From assembly GCF_004027225.2 (NCBI RefSeq), contig NC_044289.2, positions 11,928,354 through 11,992,353 of the forward strand: DNA of 64,000 bases, read 5' to 3'. Both the position numbers and the translations under genes were made by a program. This document shows, piece by piece, positions 1 through 14,099 of the stretch; position 1 is the first letter of the stretch; each line of letters starts with the position of its first letter. A model generated the notes under the pieces. That model had not been told where the DNA came from. It saw only the letters and a program-made list of their open reading frames with translations, and did no database searches. The stretch is from Strigops habroptila (taxonomy: Eukaryota; Chordata; Aves; Psittaciformes; Psittacidae).

Positions 1-2655
1 GATTTGGGAAACCCATGGCCAGAGGAGGGGTGCCAGGTTCAGCCCCAGCTGTGGCAGCTTGGAGTCAGCTCTCGTGCTGTGATGCCCTCACTATGAGTAT
101 GACTGGGGGAGCCAGGGCTAGGCAGCTGAAATATGGACTAGAGAGAGACCCTGAAGGCAAGCACAGAGCTGCTAAAAGCCCTGCACAAGGCACAGCTTCT
201 TGGGAAGGTGGCAGGGTGTGAGACGTGGCTTAAATGGTGCTTTCCCATTTCTCTTCAAGTAGCGGATGGACTGGAGAGGGGAAGACTGTGAGAACGCGGC
301 TTAATTTCTTACAACAGCCTGCTCTGAAGCACATGATGTTTTTAATACTTTCAATTAAGGCAGGCAGAGGAAGCAAACTGTCACAGGGTATTACAGAGAA
401 TTGAGGAGTTCCACATGCTGCACAAAACCTGAGCAGCTGAGCAGTGCCTTTGAAAGAAGAGCAGAAATCAGCGGTGCGCACAGAGGAGGTTGTGGCTCTT
501 GTACGTGTAAAGAGGCAATATTCACAGGGCTGATGGATCCTTGGGTACAAGATGAGATCTTTTAGCAGTTCATAAATAGAGGAAAAAAGCTCAGAAAGCC
601 ACCAGAAGGACACAAAATTAACTGCAAACCAATTAGGATTCACTCACCAAAGGAAGACATGCAAGCTGGCTTGTGGAGCGTGAGCTGCCCTGGTACTCTT
701 GACCTGAGAGAGGACCCAGTTGTTAGAACTGTTGCAAACTCTGAGCTAATGCCCTAGCTCAGAGTTTATAAACAGCAGCACACAGGTCTCTAGTCAAAGT
801 GATGGATGGGAAATGGCTGTGAAGGAGGTGACTTGAGGAGGTGACGTCCCTCCTCAAGGAGTTTTTGCAAACAGGGATGAGATAAAGCCACTCTCCTGGT
901 CACTGCTCAGGTCAAGGAGAGCTGAAAGACCACTGTAACTCTGCCTACAAGAAAACATGTTCTGCTGCCTCTGCCAGCTCCTCTCCGTGCCAAATAAATT
1001 GCTGCCCATGTTGTATCTGCAGCATCTGGGAGATGCCCTTAGGGAAAACAGGCACATGTTTTTGAGGATTCAGAATCTCCAGCAAGAGGTGGTTTTCTTG
1101 GTGTCCGCTGACATTGTGTTCAGCTCTGAGGTGCTCCAGAGAAAATGGTCCATTCAGGAGAGTATGGCAGGGCCCAGGCTTTCTGCTGATGACCTTTTGA
1201 TCTAAGAGAAACCGTCAAAGACCATGACCAGCCTCTAGGGATTTTGGGGAAGGTCTGATGAGCTAAAGTAATGAAAAGGATGTGCTTGGTAAATAACGTG
1301 TCTGGGGCAGTGATGGACACAGTGAGGTGCCAGCTTTGGCTCTGAGCAGTCACTGGAAAACACCAATTATTCCAGTGTGAGGGAGATCTGGCCCAATGGG
1401 CAGCTGTGGGAAGTTGCCTGTTGCCATCCAGATCATCAGGAACCCCACATTGTGCTGAGCAGTGGGGGCTGTACTCCTGTATCAAGCTCACACCAGGCAA
1501 GCAGCACCGTGGTTTTCCACATAGGGCACCAGGGTTGTGCCCGGAGGTGTCCTACCCTTCCCTGCCCACCTCCCCAAGCTGACAGACCCTTTCTCTCCTG
1601 GTCTGCTCCCACTTTGGCTCTGGCAAGTCCAGCCCTGGATTGAATGGAAGCTGGCTAGACAAAACCCTTCCGAACTGGCTCTATGAGGGACGAAATGGCT
1701 CTGTCCTTTCCCAGCAGCTAATGTATATATTGTCAGAGACATTTACAGATGTCTTCCTGCTGCAGTCTTGCCCTGCAATATGATAGTAGCCAAAAAGATG
1801 ATGAATAAGACTGGTTTTATCCATTAGCTCTGTCTCTCAGGCATGTGCTCATATACAGAGTACAACCACCTCACGTTACGTGACAGGCAAGAGGCTGCAA
1901 GAGTAGCAAATCTCCAGGGATGCTGACAAGAAGGTGAATCACGAGCTAGACGGATTCAGGCAGACAACTGCCAGGCGAGCACATGGCTGGATAAACAGAG
2001 GTACAGGAGCTGATCAGTAGGTGGAAAAGCATTAAAGATCCTTTCATGGTTCACTTGTAGCACAATAAATAAGACTCGCACCAAGAGTGGAGAGCACATC
2101 TCGCTGCAGGCTGCAGGAGGGTGAATAATGGGTCTTTGGCATGATCTATATGGAGGGACAATACAGTCCCTGATTAATACAGCCAAAGACTTTTGTCTCC
2201 TGTGCTTCCAAAGCAGGTCATAGCGAAATGTGAGCTGAGATGTGCAGAAAAAGGGAGGATCTCAGCTCTGCAGAGCCAGAATTTCTGGGTTTCCATTGTT
2301 TTTCCACTTCTGAGATTTTTGTTCTTAAAATTGAGCTTTTTCTCTGAGATTCACAAAATCGATATTTCCAGGCTGAGAACAACCCGAATCACCCTTTAGG
2401 ATTTGATATGTTTTTTATACTTTCCCCAGTGATTAGAGAAATGGGCCATTTTTAATGAAAATATTTGCAATGTTCTGCAAGTTTGTTGTGAAAACAGGAT
2501 GATTCTCGCATTCATGATGAAGAGTGAGGAGACTGGCAAAGAGCATTTCCCTGTTTCATTGCATGTATTAGTCACTCTTTGAGTGGAAATAAAGGGACGT
2601 ATACAGATGTAAAGGCAAGCAGAGAAATAAATCTATAGTAAAAGAGCACTTTGTG
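1..2655. other. Unique non-coding sequence, no gene recognised
   Basis: I see no gene, structural RNA or recognisable repeat in this stretch. The longest open frames are under 140 codons, occur on both strands and show no protein-like composition. Local AT-rich patches near 2300-2640 contain no terminal repeats or target duplications. It may be intergenic DNA upstream of the CpG-island promoter at 14 kb, or part of an intron of a neighbouring gene; the sequence alone does not decide. Confidence 0.5.
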
Positions 2656-2945
2656 AATCATAGAATGGTTTGGGTTGGAAAGGACCTAAGATTACCTAGT
2701 TCCAACCCCCTGCCATGGGCAGGGACACCTCACACTAGACCATGTCACCTAAGGCCGGTCCAGCCTGGCCTTGAACACTGCCAGGGATGGAGCATTTATC
2801 ACTTCTCTGAGCAACCTGTACCAGCGCCTCACCACCCTCACAGTAAAGAATTTCTTCCTTGTATCTATACTGAACTTCCCCTGTTTTAGTTTGAACCCAT
2901 TACCCCTTGTCTTATCGCTACAGTCTGAATGGACAGATGAAGGAC
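2656..2945 (-). repeat. CR1 LINE 3' end fragment (5'-truncated)
   Basis: The left edge shows the complement of the CR1 3' terminal octamer (AATCATAGAATGG), followed by the conserved blocks seen in avian CR1 3' UTRs: TTGGGTTGGAAAGGACC, CCATGGGCAGGGACACC, CCTGGCCTTGAACACTGCC and the CTCACAGTAAAGAATTTCTTCC block. In this orientation the element's 3' end is on the left, so it lies on the minus strand. About 290 bases are kept, which is the severe 5' truncation usual for CR1. It cannot move or code. Substitutions and a disturbed region near 2745-2760 show that it is not recent. Short open frames here are fragments of the repeat. Confidence 0.93.
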
Positions 2946-5900
2946 AGAACAAGGGATAAATAGGGTGGAATTTGGGCAGAGGTTTGCGTCAGTGTTGTTG
3001 GTATGTAGGTAGAGTGGTCCAGTGTACACATCATATCAAAAGACACATCACGGTGTGTACAACCACCGCTGATACATCCTAATAGAATTATTTTGTAGTG
3101 AAATGTTTTGACACTTTGAACAAGACAGGAAGGGAAGCACACAGCATACTAATGAGAGGACCAGCAGTTTTCAATATATTAAATAATGATTTTAAACTAA
3201 CACAAAGCTATTGTGTCAAAGTAGTTCATTAAAACACAAAGCAACACTTTGATCTAGAAAATAAGATGTTTCAATCAATGCTAAGTAAAAGCTGTTCAGA
3301 ATGATGTAAAACACAGTAATGGGAATAAAGTAGCGGAAGAGCTGGAATCCTCTGCCCCATTGCATGCCTGGTGCATGTTACACAGTACTGCTGCTGACAT
3401 GTCTTGAGTGGTAGAAATGTAAAGCAATGCAATTTGTATCCCTGAGGAAATGATGAAATTAATTATTTATTCTAAATTTGTGTATTTTATTCGAAAACAC
3501 ATTTGCACTTTTGTTTTCTGAACCGTATTTGTTCTGGAATTGCTCATTTTACCGGACTTTTTTTTTCCCCCTCAGCTAGAATTAACGCAGGCTTCAAGAC
3601 GTGACAGTTTCTTATTAAACGCAGTCTCCAAGTTTCCACCACTGGTAGTAGGGCTTGTTGCCACCCATCCCACTGTCACTTGTCTGGATGAGGCAGAGAG
3701 AGACCCTCCTGCCCATGGACGTGTAACACTGTGGTCGGAGCTTCCCCATTGTGCTCATAAACCCTAGGGTCTGTGCCTGGGCTGTGACCACCTTGCCATC
3801 AGCTGCTGCAGAGGGGCTGAAGACTCTGCTTCCTCCTCTCCCTGGAGGCTGATGCTGTTTGCAAGGGTGGCAGGAACATGGGGCTGGAGTAGATGCTGCT
3901 GGCATCCCTCCCTGGGTGCCTGTCCCAGTGCTGGGATTCTCCATGGACCAACGGCATTATTGAAGAAAACAGCATTTCAGGGAGTCACTATCAGCCTCTG
4001 ACTTTCCCTCTGGGTCCTGATTCTGTTCCTCACTCGCAGACACCAAGCCCAGCTCCATTGGGAGGCTACGGATCCCAAGTGCACCCTGAGCTCTCCAAGA
4101 GCAGAACTGAACTGTGTGGTCCATCACTCCTCACACTGTTGGTGAGGACCCGTTTCCTACTCCACACACTGTGGAGGAGCAGCAGGCAGCCTGGGATGAG
4201 CTGCGTGCCATTAATTCAGTCCTGGCTGCTCTGGCAGCTCATGAAGATCCAGAGATCCTCCTTCCTGGGGTGCAACATCCCAGCATCACCATGCCCTTGT
4301 TTCCTCCCAGCCCCAAGCAGCAGCTTCGTTACTCTTCCCATTCAGAGACATGTTGTGGGCACTGGTGCCTGTCCAAGCATCTGCAGCACAATCAGGACAG
4401 AAGTCTCACTGGTGAGCTTTGCTCCAAGCTGACCTCAGTTTGCTCCCCATGGCAGGCAATGTGTCCTGCTGCCCAGCCTCCCTGGCCAGGAGGCAAGCCT
4501 GCTGTTTTCTATCCCACTGGGTTTTTCATATATATGCTAAGCAGGTAGTCCTTGCTGGTGAACATTACCCATTCATCTTAAGATGGCTGGGATCCATCCA
4601 TTTTCTTCTCGTGTTCTGCAGGGTTGTGCCAGAACTTGCTGGTGGTACCTGGTGTTAGAAAGTGCCAAGATGCTGCAGATCTGTCAGGGGGACAGCACCA
4701 ATGCACACAGGATTATGCACACAGGTAGGCACCACAGCTGTACCCAGCAGACCAACCCCAAAGAGATGTCAGACCAGAGCACCCAGCTCTGCCTAGCACA
4801 AGGCAGGGAGCTCCCGAAGATCTCCCTACCTCTGGATTTCATTTATTTCCATTTATTTATTATTTTGTTATTGTTGAATCCTCACAAATTTCTCTTTTAA
4901 GCAGTTTCTGGTCTCCATGTACTCTGGTACGCTCTTGGCATCTCCAGCATCCTGTGGCAAGGAGTGTCACGGCTCTGCCTCCAGTTCAGCACTGCATTTT
5001 GTGTTGGTTTGAGCCTTGTTGCTGTCAGCTTCATCTGGAGTAAGGCACTGCGAGCTTTTCCCAGGTCTAATTCCCGTGTGCACTGAGGGGAACAGAGCTG
5101 CAGCCAGTGTTCAGGAGGTGGGTTTTGACTTGCACGGTGGCTCTGCCACCTCCTTTCTTCTTGTGTTGCAGGGGCCTGGCTGTGTTGCTGGAAAGGGCAC
5201 AGCTCCAGGGCATGAGCACCCAAAGGCGTTTCGGTGCCCAGGATGCTGAAGTCAGAAGGGTAGCATCGAGCTCTGCGCCCTGGCTGTGTGTCATCTGAAG
5301 GAGCCTTCAGCTCCTGAGACATCACAACCTTCCCTGCATGTTACAATGGCCTTTCTATTGCATCTCCAAAATGTGCCTTGTGTGCTGTGTCTGAAACATA
5401 CAACCCCACAGCTAACCGTGGTGTCTCCACACTGCAGAGAGATAATTAAGACTAATAATGATCCGTGTTGTAAGTGATTTTAAAAACAAAGCACAGCTAT
5501 TTCTATTTTTATTAGGCATTTATAATGCTTTTATAGGCTTTTATGAAGCTTAGAGTTGGCTTTTTTAGATAATTAACTGCAGGTCCTAGCCTAAGGGATG
5601 CTGATGTTGCACCTCCAAAGCGGCCATAGTCTCCCACCCTGCACCAAGTACCTCTAGTCAGGGGACAACTCTCCATCCATGAAACAAAACGTTTCTGATT
5701 TCCCCCCACCCTGACATTAAGCTAATTGTTCTGTGATAGCTCAGTGATCCCACATGGTGTGTTTGCTGCTTTCTCAGTCCCTGGAAATCCTACTTCTCTT
5801 GAGGGAACTCAAATCTGGCGCTTTCCCGGACTCTATTTCTCTTCTCTCCAGCTAGCAGTGGTTCTTTCCCCAGCTGCATTTTCCCAACGAAGAACCCTGT

Positions 5901-8900
5901 GAAAGGCGAAGCAAACCCTGATTTCTTTTGTCTTTGCTTTGTCCAGGAATGCTGTCTGGAGATGGGATCTGGAGATTCTAGAAAAGCCAAAAGATGCTGA
6001 GAGATGAGAGTGGAGCAAGCCCATGACGTGGCCCCATGAGCATGCTCGGAGGCATGAAGCAGCAACACCTCCCATGTCAGGGTTGTGTGCTCCATCTGAG
6101 GAAAACAAGGTATCAAAGTCCTTCTTTATAAGAATGTCTTTTACAAGGTAACTGGAAAAGTTAAAAGAACATGTGTTAGGTATGACCTGCCAATCAAATG
6201 TCTTCTGAGATCAACTGAATGTAGAGTGAAGGGAGGCAGGTAACATGACGGAAAAGATTACCCAAGTACCAAAGCCTATTTGCCATGGTGAAACTCCCCC
6301 AGAATAGTAAGATCCCCTGCCCAGGGTATGCAGGGGTGTTAGCGGCTGGGCTGCCAGGCAGCCAGCACTGGGCTAGGAGAGGTTTCTGAGGCCTGAACCC
6401 AGCAAATCCAACTCCACAGCCCTGAACATGGCTGTAGATGATGCCCACCTCTGCTTTGCTCCGTGGATGACAGTTTCGTCATTCCTAAGCATTTTGGTTT
6501 GAATTCAGTCAGGCTGTAAAAATATTCATTTTATCCCTAGCTCAGATGTTGAAATTGAATGTCACTTCGAAGCAGAAACCCGGAATTATTCTGCGAGAAA
6601 ATGCTAAAAAGAGGTTCTTCAAAGTTTTGTCCAAAAATAAAACCCATTTTCCAGTGAGGCAGTTTGCTCCATGCTCTCCACAGCCTGGCGGTGGGGTCGG
6701 CTCTGCCCAGGGCAGGTCTGTGCTGCTGCTCACAACACATCAGATCAGGACTTCACTTCATGGGCATTCCATGGTCACCACAAGTATTTGTAACCTCCCA
6801 CAACCCTATTGCCCAGTGCACTGCTGTGGGGGGGGTCTCACCACCTTTTCCCCTGCTTTTCTTCCTTCATGCCCTTGCCATTATTCTCATGTAGTAACAG
6901 CTTAGATACACAAACTCTAAAGGTTTATATACCAGAAAGCCAATACAATTGTCAACAATTCTCATTTTGAACCTCTCCAAATCTGTAATCCAATGACATG
7001 GATTTAAAAAATAGTAATTTATCTTATTGTATTTTTCAGTAAGGTTGATTTTTTCATGTGTAGCCTTGACTGTGGCGTTACTTCCTGCTTCTGCCAGAGG
7101 ACTGGTGCCACAGGGGAATGGGTTTATTGTGCCTCGTGCCCAAGCAGAACCAGGAACTCAGAGCCACACTACCTCAGATATATCAGCTCACCCTTAGACC
7201 TGGCTTCCTGGTGGTGCAAACCTATAAGGAAATCCCATTTTCAGCAAGCACTGACCAGTCACCAGAGCAGGATCCTGGGAGAAGACACAGGTACCCAGTG
7301 GAGAGGGATGCTGCCTGGCACCAGTACAGGTGCTGCCCTGGCAAAGTGAGGCTGGCAGCTCCATCATGCAACCTGTCCCCAGGTCAAGACCCCAGCATTT
7401 ATGTCTCACATGGGAAAGGGACCTTATGTTGCCATCATCCTTGTGGGCAGCACACCGGCTTTGTTGTGAAGCCTCCTTCACTTCTATTTCTGGGTCACAT
7501 TCTCAATCTCCCTTCTTATCAGGTTGCATCTATCTCTTTGATTTGAATGCATTTCTGCTTGGCTGGTGTATATATCTCACCTGCATCCTCCTCGGCAGCA
7601 ACGTGGCTCGTGCATGGATGTTTGCATGCTGAGAGCTATTACCATGCCCACTGCAGCTGAGAGCAGTGTATAAAAATACTGGGTTTTGGGGAGGGTGTGT
7701 AGATTTTGGGTGCATGGTTTTAATTAGAAATTGACATTTCTAAGCCTTTGGCTGCCAAGCAACAAGCATCTAGAAAATGATCTCAGTTGTGATATGTAGG
7801 TACCCAGCGTCCATCCTTGCTGCTGTATTTAAAGCCTCAGAAAGGGCCACCACACCATTCATTGCACGACACTCATCGGTGGTTAAGTTAGCAGTTAAGG
7901 TAGATGGAAACCAAGGCAGAGTGGCTGATCCAGGACCCCATCACCCTCCAGCACTGCTGGAGTTGCAGAAGCTGAACGTGAAATGATGAGGGAATGGAAT
8001 CTGGTATCAGAACCAGTAGCATGCTCTGAAGCTGCTCTGAATGGAGCCCTGGCCACTCTCCGTGGGCCAAGCCCAGGACTTCCCACAGCCTGAGGACCTG
8101 GCCCATTGTTCAGTGGGCAAAGAGGAGCGTGCAGCATGGGGCCCATGTGAACAAAATGAACAGGAGGCAGGGAGCATGGGACACTTGTGCCTCTCTGCAG
8201 ACACCGCCATACAGCCTCCCTGGCCTCATCCTTACAGAACAAGCAGCTTCCTCCTTATCTTTCTTTTCTGGGTGAGATTCTTGCCTCGAATTAGCTGACT
8301 GACTCACTGCACTCTTTGCAAAACAGTGTTGTGTCCTTTCTTGCTTGCAGCACCTCCCCTAGAGCTCTTCAGCCAGGCTGGCAGCAGAGGAAAGCAGCAA
8401 GAGACAGTGTCCAGGAGCAAAGCCCTGCAAAGCTTTGGCATCTCTGGGCCACCCTGTAGGTCAGAGATGCTGATGGATGCAGCACACTCCCTCTGCACAG
8501 CCCTTGTACCTCTGGCCTCCCCTGCCCTGGTCTGGCAGGAGAAGGGGTTGTAGGTTGAAGGTTGAACTGCCTGTGGGCTGTGGTCAGAGAATGGCAGCAA
8601 GGTGAGCTCCTGAGCAGGGGGTGGAAGGTTGAAGCTGCCTTATTCATGTTCCTCTTCCTTTCTTGGTACAGACTCATTGCTCATACAATATTAGCCAGAG
8701 CTTTGCAGGTACTAAATAAACCAGCATCTCTTGAGAAACAGCTGGACAGTGTCGTAAACTGTTTCCTAGTGCCCAGGCCACGGTTTCCTGCAGTAAAAAT
8801 GTGCAGGCAGGCACACTGGAGCAAACTGATGGCCTGCCTGGTCCAACACTACGTGTCCAACAGTGGGTCATGGCAAATACTCCCAAGAAAGCCATATATG

Positions 8901-11900
8901 TTCCTAATGCGCTTATCTGTGCAGTCCTGTCCTGTGGGTCTGTAGCAGGAGATCTGCTGTCCCTTGTTTGCTTCCCTATCTGGTCTAATGTGACTGCAGA
9001 AGCTCCTCTTCTCCCTAAGTGCCTAAGCTTCTTTCTGAATCTTACTAAAGTCTTTCCTTCAGTTTTATCCCATTACTCCTTAGCCCTCCCACCTGATATC
9101 TCTTCAGATAACTAGATATGGCTTTAGGCTCTCAGGCCTGCTGTGCTCATTGCTTGGCTTATCATGCATTCAGTTGAATTTGGTGTGTTGCAAACATGAG
9201 AGTAAGAGTCTGACTGAGTTCAGTCTGCTTACTTCACCCTTCTAAATATTCACTTCTTGGTGTTCCCTATTTTGCATGCTCCTGAGGTAGGGCACAGGAT
9301 GTTTTTTATTCCAGGATATCGTCAACTATAAGCTATGAATCTTGTCTGTGTGGGCTGTGTATTTTCTCAGACATGCTGATGGTCTCCAGCTTGTTCAGGC
9401 ATGGTAAGAGACCCATAATCTGCCTGTAGGTGCCCATCTGTCCTCAGGGAGAATGTGGACTTCAAGCCTCCAGCAAAGCCACATTGCTTGGAACGAACAA
9501 CTACCTGGTTAGGAGGGATTTCATGACAAAGGGTAGCAGAGGCTGGTCTGACAGACCATTCCTTCTCGGTGAATGGGCTTTGTAGGAGTTGCCACCTTGG
9601 ACACAGGCAGAGGGAAACATTTTCTGTGAGCAGCACACAGAGAGCACAGGAGACCAGGGCTGAGGTTTCAAGCATGTGGCTGAGTTAACAGCCCATTACT
9701 CACCAGTGTTTGATTTCAGCAAGGAACAGAGAGGAGAAGAGTTGACTTGAGAGTGATTCATTGAGAGAACATCAAAATGCACAAGGTCTGCCCTCTGCCT
9801 ACCTGGGAGGTGCTGGAGGTCTGCACCGTGCTGTGATGTACCTCTGTTCTTTTACAGCTCACTGGCCTTTCACCCCTCGGTGGTCTCCAGAGGTATCTGC
9901 AGCCCCCTGAATGTGCAGGGGGTTGTAGGATCTCACTGGGACAACCACATCAGCTCAAAGCTTGGGGGATGCTGACCCATCCTGTGTTCAGTGCATCTCC
10001 CCTTTTCTGTCCTCTGTGTGTCTGAGAGCACTGGGGACTGGACCCCACACACGAGTGGCTGCTTCCCCGCATTACCCTCATCTGTGTTCACTGTGTCTCT
10101 TCCTTATTCCCCCAGGTCCTAGGTCAGTTCCTTGTTTGTCTCTAGGTCCTATAGACTCAACAGCCCCAATACTGCCTTGCTCATGCTCAGCACTGCATCC
10201 ATCGCTCTACACTGCCACCTCACTTTCTCCTTCTCCTCTGATTCCCCTCTCCATATGTTGTCCTCCACTCCCTCCCCAGCTTTTTTTGCTTCCCATGCAG
10301 AGCCAAGCGGGGTCATTTCTCCTGTTGGCAGTGAACATTTGGTCCAGTATGACTGAAATGTTCAGTGGCATCTTTGACAAATAATGTCACCCTTGGAGAC
10401 TGAAGCAATCCAGTGCCAGAGAAATTGTTTCTGCTAAACAGCAGAGAGTTGCAGGCTACATTCAAAGACTGTCCTGTGGGCTGCTAAACCTCCAGGAGGA
10501 TAGAACTTGAAATAGCAGGGCCTTTGTGTGACCAGGATGGCTTTTGTTCTGATACACTCCAAGTGCCCATTGCTCATACAGTGCCACAGTGCAAGTTCCA
10601 AACTCAAGCCAACTCCTTGAGTCAAAACAGTGCCTTTCGGATTTGGTTCTGCTTTCTCCTCCCTAAATGACTCTGTTCCTCTCAGCAAATTGACCTCCCA
10701 CACAGCATCCTGCCACCATCTTCATCAGGGATGTAAGAGATGCTGACTTGTCAACACTTGTCCTCTGCTGCTGCGCTGTGGAGACAAATCTCCCCTACCA
10801 CCTTGGTGGGAGACTCGTGCATCCCTGTTTCTCCTGGCAACCCATGTTCCTCCCATGGAGACAGCCCCCTCACACCTTTGCTCTGCTCTGCTCTCTCCCT
10901 AACGTGTGGGGCTAGAGCACCTCAAACATCTCTGAGCATGGAAAAATCCCCCTAGATTGCTGCCCCAAATCCCCCAGGCCGCTGCCTTTTCCTCCTCCAC
11001 CTCTACACTCACACTCACTGCCTTCCGTCCCTCTTGTTCAGCAGTGTCCTGTGTCCAGGTTTCCATGATGGTTTCAAAGCCATGCTCAAGCTTCATCTTT
11101 GATCTTTCCCCTGGTCTCCACATATCCATCTGCACTGGCTTAGAAAGCTGGTCCTTCTGAGCTTCTCTGATGCCCTTCCCTGGTTTCCTGCCTGCCTTTG
11201 TCATCTTTTCTTCTCTGCCTCTTCTTTACGCCCGCCTCCCTCTTCTGCTGGATGCCCACAACATCCTGTCCTTCAGCCCTTTCCGTTCTCCTTTCACACA
11301 TTATCTCTGGGTAATCTCCACCACCCACTGACTCCAACCGCTATCTCTATGGTGACTCTCGGATCCACTGTGCTGTGCCAGACTCCTCTCTTTCTTTCAG
11401 GAGAAATCAGCCAGCCTGGCTGACGGTTCCTGGCGGAGGTCTAGCCCATCAGCCCAATTTCAGCACCATGACAGCAGAGTTCATCCCCTCCCACCAAAGC
11501 TTCCCACATCTCTCTCAAGCAGACAAGACCTCTGTGGCACACTGCTCTGCACCACCTTGAGCTTACCTTCCTTGTTCCAGCTATGCCTGAGTCCCACACA
11601 TCCTCTCCATCCCCTGCTTCCAGGTAAAGCCTTTTATATTAATTCCTTCAGCTAAAATACTTGTCTGGGCTCAAGTACGTTGCCTTTTGATTACTGCTAC
11701 ATTCTTCCCTCTGGCTGACAACAGCAGCCATGTTGATGAATACCCAGCACACTGGTTCCTGGAAAGATTGTTTCCCCTTTGCCTTGAACACGCCACCTCT
11801 TCCCATGTCCCTCTGACTCTCCTTCTTTTATCACCAGGAATGGAAGCCATTTGTCTTCACTTGGAAAAGCCTCTACGGCTATCTGTGGCTTTCCTGCTAG

Positions 11901-14099
11901 CGTCCAAGTCCCCTTTTGCCTCCTGTACACCTGAGGAGTGAGGTTTGGGGCTGTTTTGCAGACATACTTCCCCAGTTGCCCTTCATTCCTAATATCCCTC
12001 CTTATCCCACCATCACGTTCCTCCACATGGGCTTTGCTGGCTTGCTAACTAAAAGCACAACAGGGGAGCATGCCAGCTTGCCAGGGCTCCTTTCCATTGC
12101 CCTGGGCACTGCACCTGGCTGTAGACTTCTTAGGACACCAAGTGGCTTTTCTGAGGAGCACACATACACTCATGGGAAAATCAGCAATAAATAACATTAT
12201 TCATGCCTTCATCTTCATTTCCTTTCAGCTGGGGCTGATGTAAGGCCTGGGAGGGCTGTAGAATAGGCAGGATGATAGAAAAGGCATTGCCCCTCAAAGC
12301 CTAAAGATTAAAGACTGACTGGTCTTGCCACGGGGATCCAGAAGCCACCTTGCCTTAGACAGAGATGAAATGCACTTCTCCTCTGCAGCACCATGGTGCC
12401 TTTTGAAGTAAGCCATTCACCCAGCTTCTGCTTTCTTTTGTCCCCACGCCTCTGGGCCTCAGTCTCCATCACTACAAATAACCTGCCAAATTTCAATTTA
12501 AGAAGAAAAACCATTTTGAAGCTGACAGGCATTTAGAGGGAGGGTTTCGAATCATGTGGGCAGCCTTCATCACCCTGTGAAGGGAGCCAGGCACCCCTGA
12601 AACTTGGGACAGGAAAATGCCTGGGTTGAGAAAGACTTTAGAGGGTGCAGAGAACACTGTGGGGCTCGTTGTTCTTCCCTACTTGGTCATTTCCCCTTAG
12701 GGATGAACTGAATGGTCAATTCTGTATTCAAGGCTGTGAAGGCAGCTGCACTTTTGCTGAATCTGCTACAGGAAGGGAAAAAAAAAAAATCTCTATATTT
12801 CCATTTTCTGTAGAGAATGAAGCCTCTTCCCCAGAAAGCCAAGCTCTCCATTTGCAAAAGCACTAGGGCAAAGTGATGGGAAAATAACCAGGATAGCTGC
12901 TCATAGCATCTTGCCCTCATCCCTCAGGCCTGACCCTGAAGCCTCTATCAGAGGGCACAGAGGCTGCAGCCTTATTTCTATAGCAATGAGCAGTGCTTGG
13001 CTCTCCGAGCACCCCACTTTCTCATGGGTCAGCCCTGCTCAGGCCTCCCAGAGCAGCGAGGTCCATGAATTAGCAATCAATCATCTCTGGAATCGCAGAA
13101 CTGTCCAAGGCCAGGCTGTGAATCCATGGTAGGAGGAAGTCCAAGAGGTCTTGCTCAACGTCCTGCATGGACCCATCTGCTCAGCGTATGTAATACCTTG
13201 AAGGGGCATCTGAATAGAGGGGCTGTTTCCCCACACAGGTTCCCCGGCTCTCCCCAGGAGAGGAGGATATGGGTTAGGCAGGCTGAGCAGGGGGATGTCT
13301 TCTACCCATTAGGACCAAAGCATCCTAAGAAGATCAGAGGAACTGTGAGGAGCAAGCACACTTGCTTGCAGCCCAGTGCTGGCTGCCAGGCCTGGCAAGT
13401 TCACCCCAACCCATGGCAAGCTGGTTCCTAGGAATGCACACATGCAATGGAATGACCAAAAGCCATGGGTAAAAGAGAAGTGAACAGTTGAGCCTAATTT
13501 GTGCAAGGTTGTAAATCACTGTGGCAGATGGCCAGTGGATTATTTTCCAGAGGGTTAAGCAAGACCCAGATTAGGAAAAGCTGAGAAATTTTGATGTGGT
13601 GTGCAGGACATTGTCCTGAGGCTTGGGACACGTGGAGCTAGTGCCTTTTGGGGGGGTCCTGGCTGTGCAGAGGTTGTGGAGGAGCCATGCCTGATGATGG
13701 CAAAGATGGGAGGCAGCAAGGGCAGATGTGGGGCAGAGCATGCAGACTGTGCATTGGGTTGGCTATATCAGCAAAAGGTCCCCCCAGAGCTTTACATGTC
13801 CTTAAAGTCAAGCTCCTGGTGGGGTGGCTGATGATCCCCGGGCTGGTGTCAGCCCTGACTTGGAGGAGGAGAACATTTCACTTTCACAGGGGAGCCCTGA
13901 TACTGCTCTGGGCCCTGCGTGGGGCCGTGCCCACCGCCTGCCTTCCCCTGGCTTCTGCTTGCCTCTGCCGCCCTCACAGCACCCCTGGGTGCCCGGCTGG
14001 AGGGAGGGTGCTGTGCCGGCCCCGCTCCGCTCCCTGCCCTGATTTCCTTGTGGAAATCCCAGAGTCTGCTCCAGATCCAGCTCTGGTTTTGGGGGCAGC
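2946..14099. other. Unique sequence between the first CR1 copy and the CpG island; no gene recognised
   Basis: Eleven kilobases without a gene I can name. It holds an AT-rich, homeodomain-site-like patch (5440-5580), a pyrimidine-rich stretch (about 10000-11640) in which many apparent splice acceptors are expected by chance, an A12 run (12778-12789), and isolated exon-like patches at 4346-4411, 8539-8601 and 11581-11623. The patches are described under findings because nothing beyond splice-site match supports them. The open frames of 179 and 144 codons around 3893-4548 overlap in two frames of the same strand, which argues that neither is real. Confidence 0.45.

Noticed and set aside
2771..2952. 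Small frames inside CR1 copies (also at 24001-24149 and 56338-56637)
   Set aside because: They are translations of the CR1 3' UTR and do not encode the CR1 reverse transcriptase or any other protein.
3893..4548. Overlapping plus-strand frames of 179 and 144 codons
   Set aside because: Two frames of the same strand are open over the same DNA with no coding-like codon bias, which suggests chance. Only the splice-bracketed patch inside is kept as a weak finding.
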